Source: Heloderma charlesbogerti (lineage: Eukaryota; Chordata; Lepidosauria; Squamata; Helodermatidae). Taken from it: a stretch of 64,000 bases of DNA. The notes under the pieces are model-generated. The model was not told the DNA's origin and did no database searches. It was given only the letters and a program-made list of their open reading frames with translations. Location: assembly GCA_026122225.1 (NCBI GenBank), contig JANEZZ010001952.1:496001-560000 (forward strand). The letters are read 5' to 3'. A program made the translations under genes and the position numbers. The stretch's first letter is position 1. Each line of letters begins with the position of its first letter. This document shows, one piece after another, positions 46,168 through 57,854 of this stretch.

Positions 46168-47044
46168 TAGGGGTGTATGTAGGGATGTCAGAGAATTCTG
46201 CCACAGATCTTGGGGAGGCCGAATGCCAGCGCATTCAGCCCCATGAAATCGGTGGCGAAACGGTCTGCCCCCGCCCCCCCGGGGCGAGACTTACCTGGGG
46301 CGGATCTTCCTGGCGGTGGCGGCGGCGGCTCTGGCGGCAGCTCCGGCGGCGGCTCTGGTGGCAGCTCCAGCGGCAGCTCCGGCGGCGGTTCGGCAGCGGC
46401 GGCTGTGGCGGCCGGTCTTCCGACCGGCTGCCGCCGCCGCCGCCATTTCCAGTTAAAAAAAAAAAAACGTGATAGGCTACGTAAATCTTTACGTAGCCTA
46501 TCACGTCTGACTTTTTTTTAAAAAAAAAACCCCGCGCGTACGCAAATGGCGGCAGCCACGGCCGCTGCCATTTGCGTTCCTTATTTTGGCATGTCTCAGT
46601 CTACGTCAAGATTTATGTAGACTAAGACGGCAAAAATAAGGGGAACGCAAATAGCGTAGCATCCACCATTTGCGTACGCGCATTGTTGTTGTTGTTTTTT
46701 TAGTCAGATGTGATAGGCTACGTAAACGTTTATGTAGCCTATCACGGCTGACTGCAGGGTCGCAAACGGCGGTGGCTACGGCCACTGCCATTTGCGTCCC
46801 TGCTAGCCAGTGGCTGGATGTCCGGCTGCTGGCAGAGCCGGCCGGCGGCTCTGCAGAATCCCTGCGGAGCACAGCCGGCCAGCCAGGATTCCGGGGGGGA
46901 GGGATGGAGCACCTCCCCCCCACCATCAACATAATCCGCGAAAGTTAAGTGACTTTCATACATCCCTAAGTGTATGAAACCCCCTTACCCGGACTCCATA
47001 GGGGTCCGCAGGTGGGGGGAGGCAATCCGTCCCTCCATCCTGGA
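46168..47044. mobile_element. Left end of a hAT-like element, split by copy 15
   Basis: TAGGGGTGTATG at 46168-46179 joins, after the insert, with AAACCCCCTTACCC at 46977, giving the type of left end seen at 27688. Its right end is not found. Confidence 0.7.
46180..46968. mobile_element. Multi-hairpin hAT-like element, copy 15 (nested)
   Basis: Flanks GGTGTATG (46172-46179) and AGTGTATG (46969-46976). The left GC-rich block contains GGCGGCAGCTCC repeats at 46310-46400. A hairpin is at 46469-46504. Confidence 0.9.
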
Positions 47045-47689
47045 TAGGGATGGCGGAGAATTTCTCCCTGAAACTTCAGGGGCCGAGCGCCAACGTGTTC
47101 GGCCCCCCGAACAAGTTTCGGGGAGAAATCCTCCACACACACCCCGGGACGGGACTTATCTTTGCCGAATGTCCCTCCCGGCAGCGGGTCCGGCCGGCGG
47201 TTCGGCAGGTGTTTGTGCGGGGCAGGAGTGGCAGCCGGTCTTTCGACTGGCTGCCGCCGCCACCATTCCAATAAAAGAAAAAAAATGGGGGCCGCCATTA
47301 GCGTACGCGCTTTTTTTTTTTTTTAAGTCACCCGTGATAGGCTACGTGACGATTAATGTAGCCTATCATGGCTGACTTTGCAAATCTAGCCGTGATTGGC
47401 TACGTTAATCGTTACTTAGCCTATCACAGGGGTGGATTTTTTTTTTTACTTTTCTTGTAATGGTGGCGGCGGCAGCCGGTCGAAAGACCAGCCGCCGCCC
47501 CCGCCCCTGACGAAGACCTGCTGAACCGCCGCCAGGACCCGCCGCCGGGAGCGACATTCTTGAAAGTTAAGTCCTATCCTGGGGGGGGGGGGCGGGGGAG
47601 CGGAGAATTTATCCCCGAACCTTCGGAGGACTGAATGCGTTGGCACTCGGCCCTCCGAAGATTCGGGGAGAAATTCTCCCCCATCCCTA
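47045..47689. mobile_element. Multi-hairpin hAT-like element, rearranged
   Basis: Left end TAGGGATGGCGGAGAATTTC and right end CCATCCCTA are intact, but the left half of the central palindrome is missing (GAAAAAAAATGGGGGCCGCC at about 47280 is the joint) and the flanks ATCCTGGA and AATGAGCT do not match. Confidence 0.85.
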
Positions 47690-47801
47690 AATGAGCTAAT
47701 TCCTCCCTTAGGGCTTTTTCAGATCAGGAAGTGCAGGCAGCCTGGGAGGCTAACTGTGATTAGGTATGCTCAAAAGCACCACCAGAAGTAATTCAACATA
47801 C

Positions 47802-48816
47802 TAGGGATGGCGAAGAATTCCGCCATAGATTCCAGTGAGGCTGAATGCACTGGCATTCGGCCCCCCAGAATCCGTGGTGGAACGGCCTCCTGCCTCCCCG
47901 CCCGCCCTGCGGAACTCCCCGGGACGGAACTTACCTGGAGCGGATGTGGCGGATGCAGCGGCAGATGCGGCGGTGGGTGCAGCAGCGGTGTGGCAGTGGT
48001 GGCAGCAGGGGCGGCGGAAGGTGTGGTGGCGGCGGCAGGTGTGGTGGCGGTGGGGGCGGCAGGTGTGGTGGCGTGGCCTTGGCGGCAGGTGCAGCGGCGG
48101 GGGCAGCGGTGGGGGGTGCACTGGCGGCGGGGGCGGCAGGTGCAGCGGCATGGCAGCGGCGGCGGAAAGTGTGGTGGCGGCGGAAGGTTTGGTGGCAGCA
48201 GGGGTGGCAGGTGTGGCGGTGGTGGATGCGGCAGCGGGGGCAGCAGCGGGGGTGGCATGTGTGGCGGTGGGGGTGGCAGGTGCGGCAGCGGGGGTGGAAG
48301 GTGCGGCGGCAAGGGCGGGGGCAGCAGGTGCAGCGGCAGGGGCGGCAGGGGTGGCAGCGGCGGCGGTGACTGGTCTCCTGGCTGGGTGCAGCGTACGCAA
48401 ATGGTGGCGGCTACGGCAGCCGCCACTTGCGTTCACTATTTTTAGCCATTCTAGCCTATGTAAATATTTACGTAGGCTAGAACGGCGAAAAATAGCGAAC
48501 GCAAATGTCGGCTACCATAGCCGCCGCCATTTGCGTATGCGTTTTTTTTCCTTTGCCATGATAGGCTATGTAAATATTTACATAGCCTATCACAGTTAAG
48601 TACAGGGATACAAACGGCGGTGGCTATGGCCGCTGCCATTTCCGTCCCTGCTGCTTAGCGGCCAGATGTCCGGCTGCGGGCGGAGCTGGACGGCGGCTCT
48701 GTGGAATCCCCGCGGAGCAGAGCCGGCCAGGCAGGATTCCGGGGGGAGGGACGGAGCACCTCCCCCCAACTGCGAAGCAGATCCGCGAAATGATAAGTGA
48801 CTTGCGTACATCCCTA
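47802..48816. mobile_element. Multi-hairpin hAT-like element with GC-rich minisatellite, copy 16
   Basis: Perfect duplication CAACATAC (47794-47801, 48817-48824). The usual GC-rich block after the left end is replaced or expanded into about 430 bp of GGCGGCAGGTG-type repeats (47940-48375). Hairpins at 48455, 48560 and 48610 follow. Confidence 0.93.
47940..48375. repeat. GGCGGCAGGTGTGGTGGC-type minisatellite
   Basis: Variable triplet-based units of G, C and T on the plus strand. It yields long open frames on both strands that are Gly/Ala/Val-rich or Pro/His-rich and lack any domain. Confidence 0.9.
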
Positions 48817-48950
48817 CAACATACATTATAGACTGTCCTGAGAATAAGGCAGAAGAATGGCAGCCCCGTTCACGAGGGAAGAAAACTTTCTGGAAATTGG
48901 AGGACAGATTTTGGCAAAGCACTGACTCTACCTCATCCCTGGAGCTTGAC

Positions 48951-48979
48951 ACAACACACACACACACACACACACACAC
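48951..48979. repeat. CA microsatellite
   Basis: CA run of about 14 units. Confidence 0.93.
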
Positions 48980-49540
48980 CTGCATTGTGGTGGATGCGAC
49001 ACGGGGGCCAGCCTGCCAAGACAGTTGATGCTGTTTCAGCACAAAAAAAGCAAAAACCTTTACCAAAAACAAACTAAACTGCAGTACAAGCCCTGCCAAT
49101 AGGGAACCCTACCTGTGAGAAACTGTTTAGAATTTCTCCTTCCCCTGCAGAAATGTGGTGAAATTATCTCCCAATTTCCTCTGCCCACAAATGAGGTGGA
49201 GAATTTTGAGAGGCCATCTGTGCACAGCTCTAGTAAAAACCTCCCCCCCAAAATGATAAACCAGACATTGCCATAACATGTGTTTAAAAGAAGCATTAGC
49301 TGTATTGCACCACCCATAATTAGCCAAATTAGACAATCCCAAATTAAAGAGACACTGTGGTGTCCAGTAGACATTAAATAGACGTTCTTACTGAATAAGA
49401 CACAGCCTAAGAACCATAGGTAGACACCAAAGTGGTAATCCACTGGTTAAGCATTTTGTGGTGGTCTCCACAGCATAGTCTCAAATTCCCAAATGTGCCC
49501 ATGTGTCTAAAAAGCCTGGGGACTCCTGGTCTATAGATCA
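48980..49540. other. No gene recognised
   Basis: A 127-residue minus-strand frame (49060-49443) has no recognised motif and ordinary AT-rich composition; I treat it as chance. Confidence 0.45.
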
Positions 49541-50065
49541 AGAAGCTATTTATTTATTTATTTGTAATATTTGTATGCTTCTCCATATCACAAACAGATG
49601 TTGGAGCAGTGAACATAAGAGGCAAAGTAGTAAATGAATAAAACAATTAAAACACCATATTGAAATTATGCATTTTAAAAACAGAATGCCAATAGAAACC
49701 ATGGCTGGTCAGTTAAGGAATACCTCCTGGAAAGGTGCTGTTTTCAGGAGGTGCAGGAAAAAACACAGTGTTGGTGCCTGCCTGACCTCTAGGGGCAAGG
49801 AGTTCCAAAGAAAGGGGGCCACCCCACTGAAGGCTCTTCTCCTGGTGGACTCCATTCGGCCCTGCAATGACCTCAGTGACCAGGAAGGTTGTAAGGGAAA
49901 AGCTACTCTCCCAGGTATCCTGGTTCCAAGTTGTTTAGGGCGTTGTACACTAGCACTAAAACCTTAAACTTGTTCCGGTGGTGAATAGGCAGCCAGTGCA
50001 GTTCCCTCAGCAAAGGAGTTAAGGTGCAAGAGGGCAAGAGTAGGAGCTGGCGAAAAGGTATTCAA
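49541..50065 (-). repeat. L2-like LINE 3' fragment
   Basis: After a TTTATTTATTTG run, GGGGCAAGGAGTTCC, GGGGGCCACCCCACTGAAGG and GGGCGTTGTACACTAGC are the inverse of L2-type C-terminal coding sequence and 3' UTR, comparable with 39410-39660. Confidence 0.65.
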
Positions 50066-51156
50066 TCTTACATCCTTCTTAGGCCTGACTGCGAAAGCCT
50101 CTGCTTCCTTGTGTTTCATTATGTTACCTCTCTGAGCAAGTTGGTTTTTTGTTTTATTTTGGTTTGGTTTAATGTGGAGGGTAGGAGAGCTGGAGAAAGC
50201 CCAAAAGGACTGGGTTCAATCTTATATGTAGTCATTAATTTTCTTTCTTAAAGGAAATAAAAAAAAAAAATCCCAGTGTCAGTGTTGTGCTAACACTGAA
50301 TCTTTTAACAACGCTCTGATAGCTTTAGGCCAAGCAGGCATTAATAAAACAGACTGACTTGAACAGATGCAAGCAGGTAAATAATTATGTGAGCCTCTAG
50401 TCTGTACTATCTCCAAAGGTTCCTCCTCTTGTTTGTTTGTTTATTTTTGCTCATTCCATCCTCCCATGAACAAAGAAAAGGCTCCAATTACGTTTCAGCA
50501 CAAGTGAATGGAAGTGTCTAGAGGGGAAACGCTTCTTTTGTTTTCTGAAACAGTGATGTGCTTCTCCCAGATCGTAGCTCTGCAACAGGGGTGCACAAGT
50601 TAAATCACTCGGAGGGCCACTTTTTCATTGTCATTAAGTGCCATCACTATGGTAACTATGGGAGTGCACTTTTATTATAAGCATAATTCAGTCTTTTCTT
50701 GTTAACCCACTCTTTGACAACCTTCCCTGTTTTTGTCACTCTCTGAACCCTATAGTGCTCTCTCCAGAGCCACCCTCAAGGGTAGGCATGCTTGGGCACC
50801 TGCTGAAGGCCCACACCTTAGCAGGGGCCCACTGACATGAGCCTCCTCTTCACCCTTGTCCACCTGCCTCTCGCTCTGGCCCAGACAAAGGTGATGGTGA
50901 GGAGGCGGCGCAAGAGACGCCACGGCCTCCTTGCTCCCTGGCTCTCTGCCTGTCCAGCAAGCAAGCAGGAGCCATGATGAGAAAGAGGAGGAGCCATAGC
51001 AGTTGGGGACCAAGGTGGTGAGAAGGGAGGCTCACTGAGGGAGTGGGGAGCCCACTGAGGGTGTCTTGCTTAAGGGTTCTCAGAAACCTCAACCCAGCGC
51101 TGACTTTCTCTTCCTCTTCTGCACTATTGGGCCTGTACCCCATTCTCTCAGTTCTG
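50066..51156. other. No gene recognised
   Basis: Short frames only. An A run lies near 50258. The two overlapping minus frames between 50750 and 51197 are Ser/Pro/Gly-rich and match no family I know. Confidence 0.45.
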
Positions 51157-51169
51157 CTTCCCTTCTCTT

Positions 51170-51442
51170 TGTTGTTTACTCGATCAGTTGCTTCCAACTC
51201 TTCGTGACTTCATGGACCAGCCCATGCCAGAGCCTCCTGTCGGCCGTCGCCACCCCCAGCTCCCCCAAGGTTGAGTCCGTGACCTCCAGAATATCACTCA
51301 TTTTACCGACCTCGGAAGGATGGAGGGCTGAGTCGACCTGAGCCGGCTACCCAAGACCCGGCTCCCGCTGGGATCGAACTCAGGTCGTGGGGAGAGCTTT
51401 GGTTGCTATACAGCTGCCTACCACTCTGCGCCACATGAGGCT
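51170..51442 (-). mobile_element. tRNA-derived SINE with BovB-like tail
   Basis: On the minus strand it begins GAGCCTCATGTGGCGCAGAG (A-box region), has GAGTTCGATCCCAGC (B-box), CCATCCTTCCGAGGTCGG, and a tail CACGAAGAGTTGGAAGCAAC close to the BovB 3' end. A perfect 13-bp duplication CTTCCCTTCTCTT flanks it (51157-51169, 51443-51455). It resembles the Squam-type SINEs of squamates from memory, and is distinct from the SINE at 24030. Confidence 0.88.
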
Positions 51443-51455
51443 CTTCCCTTCTCTT

Positions 51456-52882
51456 GCACTACCCCAAAGAGATATGCACATCTCATGTCAACTTTTCTCT
51501 CTCTCACTGCACCCAATAACACACTCTCTTTTCTCACTGTGCACCATCTTCTTTCTCATTTTGCACCCCCCACTTCTCACTTATGCCCTCCTTTTTTGTT
51601 CCCCCATCCACAGATATCTCTACACTTTAAGTCTCCGCTACTCTGTCCTTGGCTCATAAATCTTCCTAAGCCCAATACAACTTGGGGCCAGGCAACCATA
51701 CAAGCCTGCCAGGCTACAAGGCTACCCATACAAGCCTCATATACAAGCTTCATACACAAGCCCCCTAAACCCATACAACCCTCATATGCAAGCCTCATAT
51801 ATCCATACTAGCCTGCTACCCATACAAGCCAACCAAGGTTTTAAGATATTCATTGGAGGCCCTTCTCTCGGTTCTGCCACCATTGTAGAAACATTTGGTA
51901 GGGCCTTCTCAGTGGCCACTCCCAGGTTCTGGAACTCCCTGCTGAGGGAGGCTAGGTTGGCCACTGTCTGTTGTTCTCCTGCCAGCAGGAAAATATGTTC
52001 CTAGACATTATATATATATATGCGCATTTTTGAAATGTGATTGCACTTTTCATGAATTTGCAGACATTTCTTGAAAAAAGATCTAGTCCTCCTACTCACC
52101 TTTGGGATTGCAAACATGACATTTTCAGATGATTAGCAAACATAAATGAAAATCTTGTACCTTTGTATTTAAAGTTTTTTTTAAAAAAATGGGGAGGCTA
52201 GCATGCTGCAAAGCAAAGTGCTGCCTTCCAATTGGAAATAAAATAGGAGTTTTGTTGTGCTTTGTTGGGACCAAATATGTAATTCAGCATTTGGGGCTCA
52301 GACCCACCTCTGCCTTGTGCTCAGTTTCTTGGCCAGGTTACTTGTCTCTGAGGCTCATCAGTTTGCCTTCTGTTAAACAGCCAGGTGCTGGAGAAGAAAA
52401 CTGCCCATTCAAAAGGTTGGTTTTGTGTTTTGGAGTTTAGACCCCACCTCTGCTCTGTCCTTAGGTTCTTGGGCAAGTTACTTATAGTCTTACAAGTTTG
52501 CCTTCTGGGAAATGAGTGCTTTGTGACCAGCCAGGCCAACCATGGCATCATTTTTATGTATGGGCAAGCCCTGTTCTGTGGCAGCCCTTTGGTGAGAGTG
52601 CCCATGACACTCTCTCAAAATCCCCAATGTTCCCACTGACCCAAAATGTTTGGGGACTCCTGAGCTAAATAGTTTGGGACCAACATAAAGGACCATATTT
52701 TCCTATATGAACCTTCCTGCTGGTTAAGACACCCCAATCAGAGAACCCAATCTCAGTGGTCCCTTCCATCTCTGAAAGCAAGGCAATTGGGGTAGTCCTT
52801 TCCAGCCATGCCACCCCATTTGTTGAATTCCACCCCATATCTATCTGCCAGGTACTCACTGTACTAGAATTTAGGTGCCAGA
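51456..52882. other. No gene; short tandem similarities
   Basis: 51700-51840 repeats CATACAAGCC/CATATACAAGC words. 52230-52520 has two similar segments (GGTTTTGTGTTTTGGAG-like). 51850-52000 resembles the L2 C-terminal coding region (CACTCCCAGGTTCTGGAAC). No intact frame. Confidence 0.45.
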
Positions 52883-53298
52883 TAGGGATGTACAGACTGT
52901 GTAAAATCCACTTCTGTGTTTCACAAATTGTCAGGTGCCTTTTGTTCTATTGTCTGTCCACAGACGGATGCATTTTTGTTGTTGTTGTTGTTGTGTGGAA
53001 AAATATGCAAATTTACATAATTAATTATGGAAGTATTTATGTAAGTATTTACATAATTTACCTTAATATGTAACATTTAGCATATTGTCCACCATTCCAT
53101 TCAACGTTTCCTTAACAGAAACTTATGTATTTTCCTACGAATTTATATGTGTAAATTTTGGGAAAGTAAAAAAAAATCATCCGGAAGTCCACAGACTCTG
53201 TGTGACTGGAGGGGGCCTCTCCGCAGCGGATTCCGCAGGTCAGATTCATAGAAATCCAAGCTCATTTTAGTCCATCTCAAATTTCTCCAACATCCCTA
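52883..53298. mobile_element. hAT-like element, TAGGGATGTACAGACTG family
   Basis: Perfect duplication GTGCCAGA (52875-52882, 53299-53306). The centre 52990-53080 is AT-rich with ATTTACATAATTAATTATGG hairpins. The right end TTTCTCCAACATCCCTA. Second copy at 17478. Confidence 0.92.
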
Positions 53299-53306
53299 GT
53301 GCCAGA

Positions 53307-54363
53307 TGACAACTGCATTGTCTTGTTGTTGCTATTGTTTTTAAACTGGACATGTATCTGATTAACTTGTTTTCTGCTACTTGGATGTTGTTTTCCCCCG
53401 CATCTTCACTATTTGGTGGCGTGGTGGCAGTTGTGTTTTCTTTTCCTTTTAGAAATTCTTTTAATATGTATTGTTTTCACATTTTATGGTAACATTATCT
53501 TTAAATAACACATGTAAGCTACCTGGAGTCTTCTAGTTAAAGGGTGCAGTGGGATTTTTTAAAGAAGTATTTTAAAGGAATAAATAAATGGTGAGCTAGA
53601 AGACATCCGCTGTGGGCTCATGACCCTCCCTTCCTGCCTAGCGTGTTTTCCCCTTACTTCAACATGACAAAGTTGCACCGACCTCCATCAGGCATCCATT
53701 TTTAATCTGGCTAAATCAATTACGAACATTACAGGCTGCAATTACCTTGGGAAGTTCTGGAAAACTAATTAGTACAAGTCCTAATGATGAATTATACCTT
53801 CCTTTTGACTTTTATGGAGAAAGCAGTGGGGGGGGGGGATGTGAAGTCGAAAAGAGACTTCTCATTGGGTAGCCTTGGCAAAAAGAATCTGGAGACTGTT
53901 TGTAATTGAGTTCCTGTTAAACCAGTGTCACACTGGGCAGTAAATGAAGACCTTTCCTATTGTTTAACACTGAACTGGAAATTTATATGAGTTGTCTGAT
54001 AAATGGCCTGCATTGGAGATATGGGATGCTGTGATGTCATGGGATGTTTATGTACCTTGGGGTGGGGAACCTTTTTCAGTCCATGAGCCAAGCTGCAGTC
54101 TGGGTCTTGCAAGTTGCATTCCATCTGTGGTCAAAGTCAGAGTGGCCAGGGCCAAAATGTGGCTATTACTGATTTTAAGTCTACTCAGAAGTAAAACAGG
54201 ACAAGGCTTCTGAATGTCTGCTCAGAAGTAAGCAGGACTGAACAAGACAGCAGCAGCTCATTCAAAGAGCATCCCAAAGACCATGTTTCTGTATGTCTGC
54301 TCAAAAGTAAGCAGGGTAAACCATTCCATGTCTACTCAGAAATACCCCCCCTTTCCCTTCCAA
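53307..54363. other. No gene; possible conserved noncoding block
   Basis: 53690-53810 contains AATCAATTAC, GCAATTACC, CTAATTAG and ATGATGAATTA, a density of homeodomain-type words typical of vertebrate noncoding elements. From 54170 a diverged TCTACTCAGAAGTAA motif repeats about four times (54180, 54218, 54296, 54331). Confidence 0.35.
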
Positions 54364-55262
54364 TAGGGATGGACGAAAGTCACTTACCTGTCCTCGAAGT
54401 TTTTCACGGTGGGGGGGAGGCGATTCGCTGCTCCCCCCGCGAAGTTCAGGCCGGGGGGGAGGCTTCCCGCCTCGTCCGGACGAAATTCAGGCCAGGAAGG
54501 AGGCGCCTCGCCCGGCCGCGAACTAAAAAGTTTTTTTTAAAAAACAAAAAACGCCCCCGTGATAGGCTACATGACGATTAACATAGCCTATCACGGCTAG
54601 ATCTGCAAAGTCAGCCGTGATAGGCTACGTTAATCGTCACGTAGCCTATCACGGGTGACTTAAAAAAAAACAACAACAGCGCGTACGCTAATGGTGGCCC
54701 CCATAGGGAGCCGCCATTCGTGTTCCTTATTTGGTCGCTATAGTCTACGTAAATCTTTACGTAGACTACGGTGAAAATAAGGGCAATGCAAATAGCGTTG
54801 CCCTTATTTTCGCCATAGTCTACGTAAAGATTTACGTAGACTACAGCGACCAAATAAGGAATGGGAATGGTGGCTCCCTATGGGGGCCGCCATTATCCAT
54901 ACGCACTTTTTTTTTTTTTTTAAGTCACCCGTGATAGGCTACGTGACGATTTACATAGCCTATAACGGCTGACTTTGGAAATCTAGCCGTGATAGGCTAC
55001 GTAAATTGTTACGTAGCCTATCACGGGTGTTTGGTTTTTTTTACTTTACTTTTTTTTTTTCGCGGGCAGGTAGATGGGGCGCTTCTCCCCGGCCTGAATT
55101 TTGGCAGCGAGGGATGGGGCGCCTCCCCCCGGCCTGAATTTTGGCCAGGCGAAGCGGGGCGCCTCCACCCCCTCGCCTGAACCTCAGGGGGAGAACTGAA
55201 GCGCCTCCCCCCCACTGCGAAGCAAGCTGCAGGACCAGGTAAGTCCCTTTCGTCCATCCCTA
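54364..55262. mobile_element. Multi-hairpin hAT-like element, flanks mismatched
   Basis: Both ends are complete (TAGGGATGGACGAAAGTC, TTTCGTCCATCCCTA) and the central palindrome 54556-55027 is centred near 54790. The left flank CCTTCCAA does not match the right flank GAAATGCA. The right flank is BovB sequence but the left is not, so the left BovB part was lost after insertion. Confidence 0.9.
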
Positions 55263-57192
55263 GAAATGCAAGAAAGCGAAGTGGCTGTCTGATGAGGCTT
55301 TACAAGTAGCTGAGGAAAGAAGGGAAGCGAAAAGCAAGGGAGAAAGGGGAAGATATACCCAACTGAATGCAGATTTCCAGAGAATAGCAAAGAGACAAGA
55401 AGGCCTTCTTAAATGAACAATGCAAAGAAATCGAGGAAAACAACAGAATGGGAAAGACTAGAGATCTCTTCAAGAAAATCGGAGATATCAAGGGAACGTT
55501 TTGTGCAAAGACGGGCATGATAAAGGACAAAGAAGGCAGGGACCTAACAGAAGCAGATGAGATTAAGAAGAGGTGGCAAGAATACACAGAAGAACTATAC
55601 AGGAAAGATCTGAATGTCCCTGATAGCCATGATAGTGCAGTCACTGAACTTGAGCTGGACATCCTAGAGAGTGAAGTCAAGTGGGCCTTAGGAAGCATTA
55701 CTAACAACAGAGCTAGAGGAGAGTACAGAATTCCAGCTGAGCTATTTAAATTCCTAAAAGATGATGCTGTTAAAGTGCTGCACTCAATATGCCAACAAAT
55801 TTGGAATGCTCAACAATGGCCACAAGACTGGAAAAAGTCAGTTTACATTCCAGTTCCAAAGAAGGGTAATGCCAAAGAGTGTTCAAACTACCGCACAATT
55901 GCACTCATTTCACATGCTAGCAAGGTGATGCTCAAAATCCTACAAGCTAGGCTTCAGCAGTATGTGAACCGAGAACTGCCGGAAGTACAAGCTGGGTTTC
56001 GAAGAGGCAGAGGAACTAGAGATCAAATCGCCAACATTCGCTGCATCATGGAGAAACCAGGAGAACTCCAGAAAAACTCCAGAGAATTCCAAAAAAGTAT
56101 TTCTGCTTCATTGACTACGCTAAAGCCTTTGATTGTGTGAATCACAACAAACTCTGGCAAATTCTGAAAGAGATGGGAGTACCAGACCACCTTACCTGTC
56201 TCCTGAGAAACCTGCATGAGGGTCAAGAAGCAACAGTAAGAACCGGACATGGAACAACCGATTGGTTCAAAATTGGGAAAGGCATATGACAAGGCTGTAT
56301 ATTGTCGCCCTGCTTATTTAACTTATATGCAGAGTACATCATGAGAAACACCAGGTTGGATGAATCACAGGTCAGAATTAAGATTGCCGGGAGAATTATC
56401 AAGAACCCCAGATGCACAGACGATACAACCCTAATGGCAGAAAGTGAAGAGGATCTAAAGAGCCTCTTGTTGAGGGTGAAAGTGGAGAGTGCAAAACCTG
56501 GACTGAAACTCAATATTAAAAAAAAATCATGACATCTGGCCCCATCACTTCCTGGCATATAGAAAGGGAAGAAATGGAAGCAGTGACAGATTTTATTTTC
56601 TTGGGCTCCAAGATCACCGCAGACAGTGACTGTAGCCATGAAATTAAAAGACGCTTGCTCCTTGGGAGGAAAGCTATGGCAAACCTAGACAGCAAGGTAA
56701 GAAGCAGAGACATCACCTTGCCAACAAAGGTTCGTATAATCAACGCCATGGTTTTCCCATTAGCAATGTATGGCTGTGAGAGCTGGACTATAAGGAAGTC
56801 TGAGCGCCGAAGAACGGATGCTTTCGAACTGTGATGCTGGAGAAGACTCTTACGAATCCCCTGGACTGCAAGGAGGTCAAATCAGTCCATCCTAAAGGAA
56901 ATCAACCCTGTGTGCTCATTGGAAGGACAGATCCTGATGCTGAAGCACAAATATTATGGCCACCTAATGCAAAGAGAAAAGTCACTGGAAAAGACCCTGA
57001 TGCTGGGAAAGATTGAAGGCAAAAGGAGAAGGGGATGGCAGAGGATGAGATGGCTAGATAGCATCACCGACGCAATGAATATGGACTTGAGCACACACTG
57101 GGAGAGAGCGCAGGACAGGAAGGCCTGGCATTCTATGGACGGTCCATGGGGTCACGAAGAATCGGACACAACTGAACAACTGAACAACAACA
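55263..57192 (+). mobile_element. BovB LINE, 3' two-thirds
   Basis: Sequence starts at the segment after the endonuclease (coding CKKAKWLSDEAL-like residues) directly at the hairpin element and runs to the canonical 3' end TGAACAACTGAACAACAACA. It provides uninterrupted targets for the insertions at 61449 and 62694. Confidence 0.93.
55448..57150 (+). pseudogene. BovB reverse transcriptase pseudogene
   Basis: The first frame (to 56140) encodes MGKTRDLFKKIGDIKG, VKVLHSICQQIWNAQQWPQD, VPKKGNAKECSNYRTIAL and VQAGFRRGRGTRDQIAN. A frameshift near 56095 moves motif A (CFIDYAKAFDCV) into another frame. In motif B the codon before QGC is TGA at 56287 (GKGI-stop-QGCILSPC). Motif C reads CTDD. A further frameshift lies in the A run at 56520, and TGA at 56833 replaces Trp in ELWCWRRLL. 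The gene is dead by at least four lesions. Confidence 0.92.
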
Positions 57193-57854
57193 ATGTCATT
57201 CTGAGCTACAGTTGCACAATAAGCTTCACTGCACAACATCATGCATATCTGACTGATGCTTTTGAGAGAGAGAGAGAGAGAGAGAATGGTGATCAGGGAG
57301 GGTGAAGAACACGTTGCCATGGGGGCAGACGATGCCATAACTAGGCCCTAAGCTGGGATTACACAACCCTCTGCCTTTACCTCTCCCTCCCACAATACAT
57401 AAAGTGGCGGGGTGGGGGTGGGGGTGTATTTATTACATCCCAAGTTCTGAATTCCATTTTGAAGAAGCTCCTGGGGGTCAAAATCCAGTGATGGGCAGGG
57501 CCAAAGTGGCCAGACCAACCCCCACCCCTACCCCAAATCCTACTATATTTTAGTTCAAAGTTCTTCCTGCCAGGAACTAGGAGAGGCATTTCAACCATTT
57601 AGAGGGGGTGGGTGGTGCATACAAAAGCAAGTCAACCACCAAATGATCAGTACTCAAGGGAAATGAGTCCAGGGAAAGGGGGTGTGGCCTTCTGGGAACC
57701 CCAGAGGGCCACACTGAGGTCTCAAGTGGGTTAGATTTGTCACCAAGGCTTGACGATCATTCCGGACTGAAAGGGAAGTATTGGAAATCCCCCCCCCATT
57801 GATTGCTATGCAGCTTGTGCCAGCACTTTCAGCTAGCCAACCATCACTGAGCAA
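57193..57854. other. GA run and a diverged hAT-like remnant
   Basis: GA microsatellite at 57266-57285. 57540-57720 has AGGAGAGGCATTTCAA, CCACCAAATGATCAG and CCCCAGAGGGCCACA as in 25738-25960, so it is a diverged second copy of the 25513 family. Confidence 0.55.

Noticed and set aside
47770..48599. Open frames of 211-254 residues on both strands, rich in Gly/Ala or Pro/His
   Set aside because: They arise from the GC-rich minisatellite inside a transposon; no start context, domain or conservation.
49060..49443. 127-residue minus-strand frame as a membrane protein gene
   Set aside because: Hydrophobic only because of AT-rich codons; no family motif and no splice or promoter context.
51066..51341. 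Possible exon (91 residues)
   Set aside because: Most of it lies in the tRNA-derived SINE at 51170-51442.
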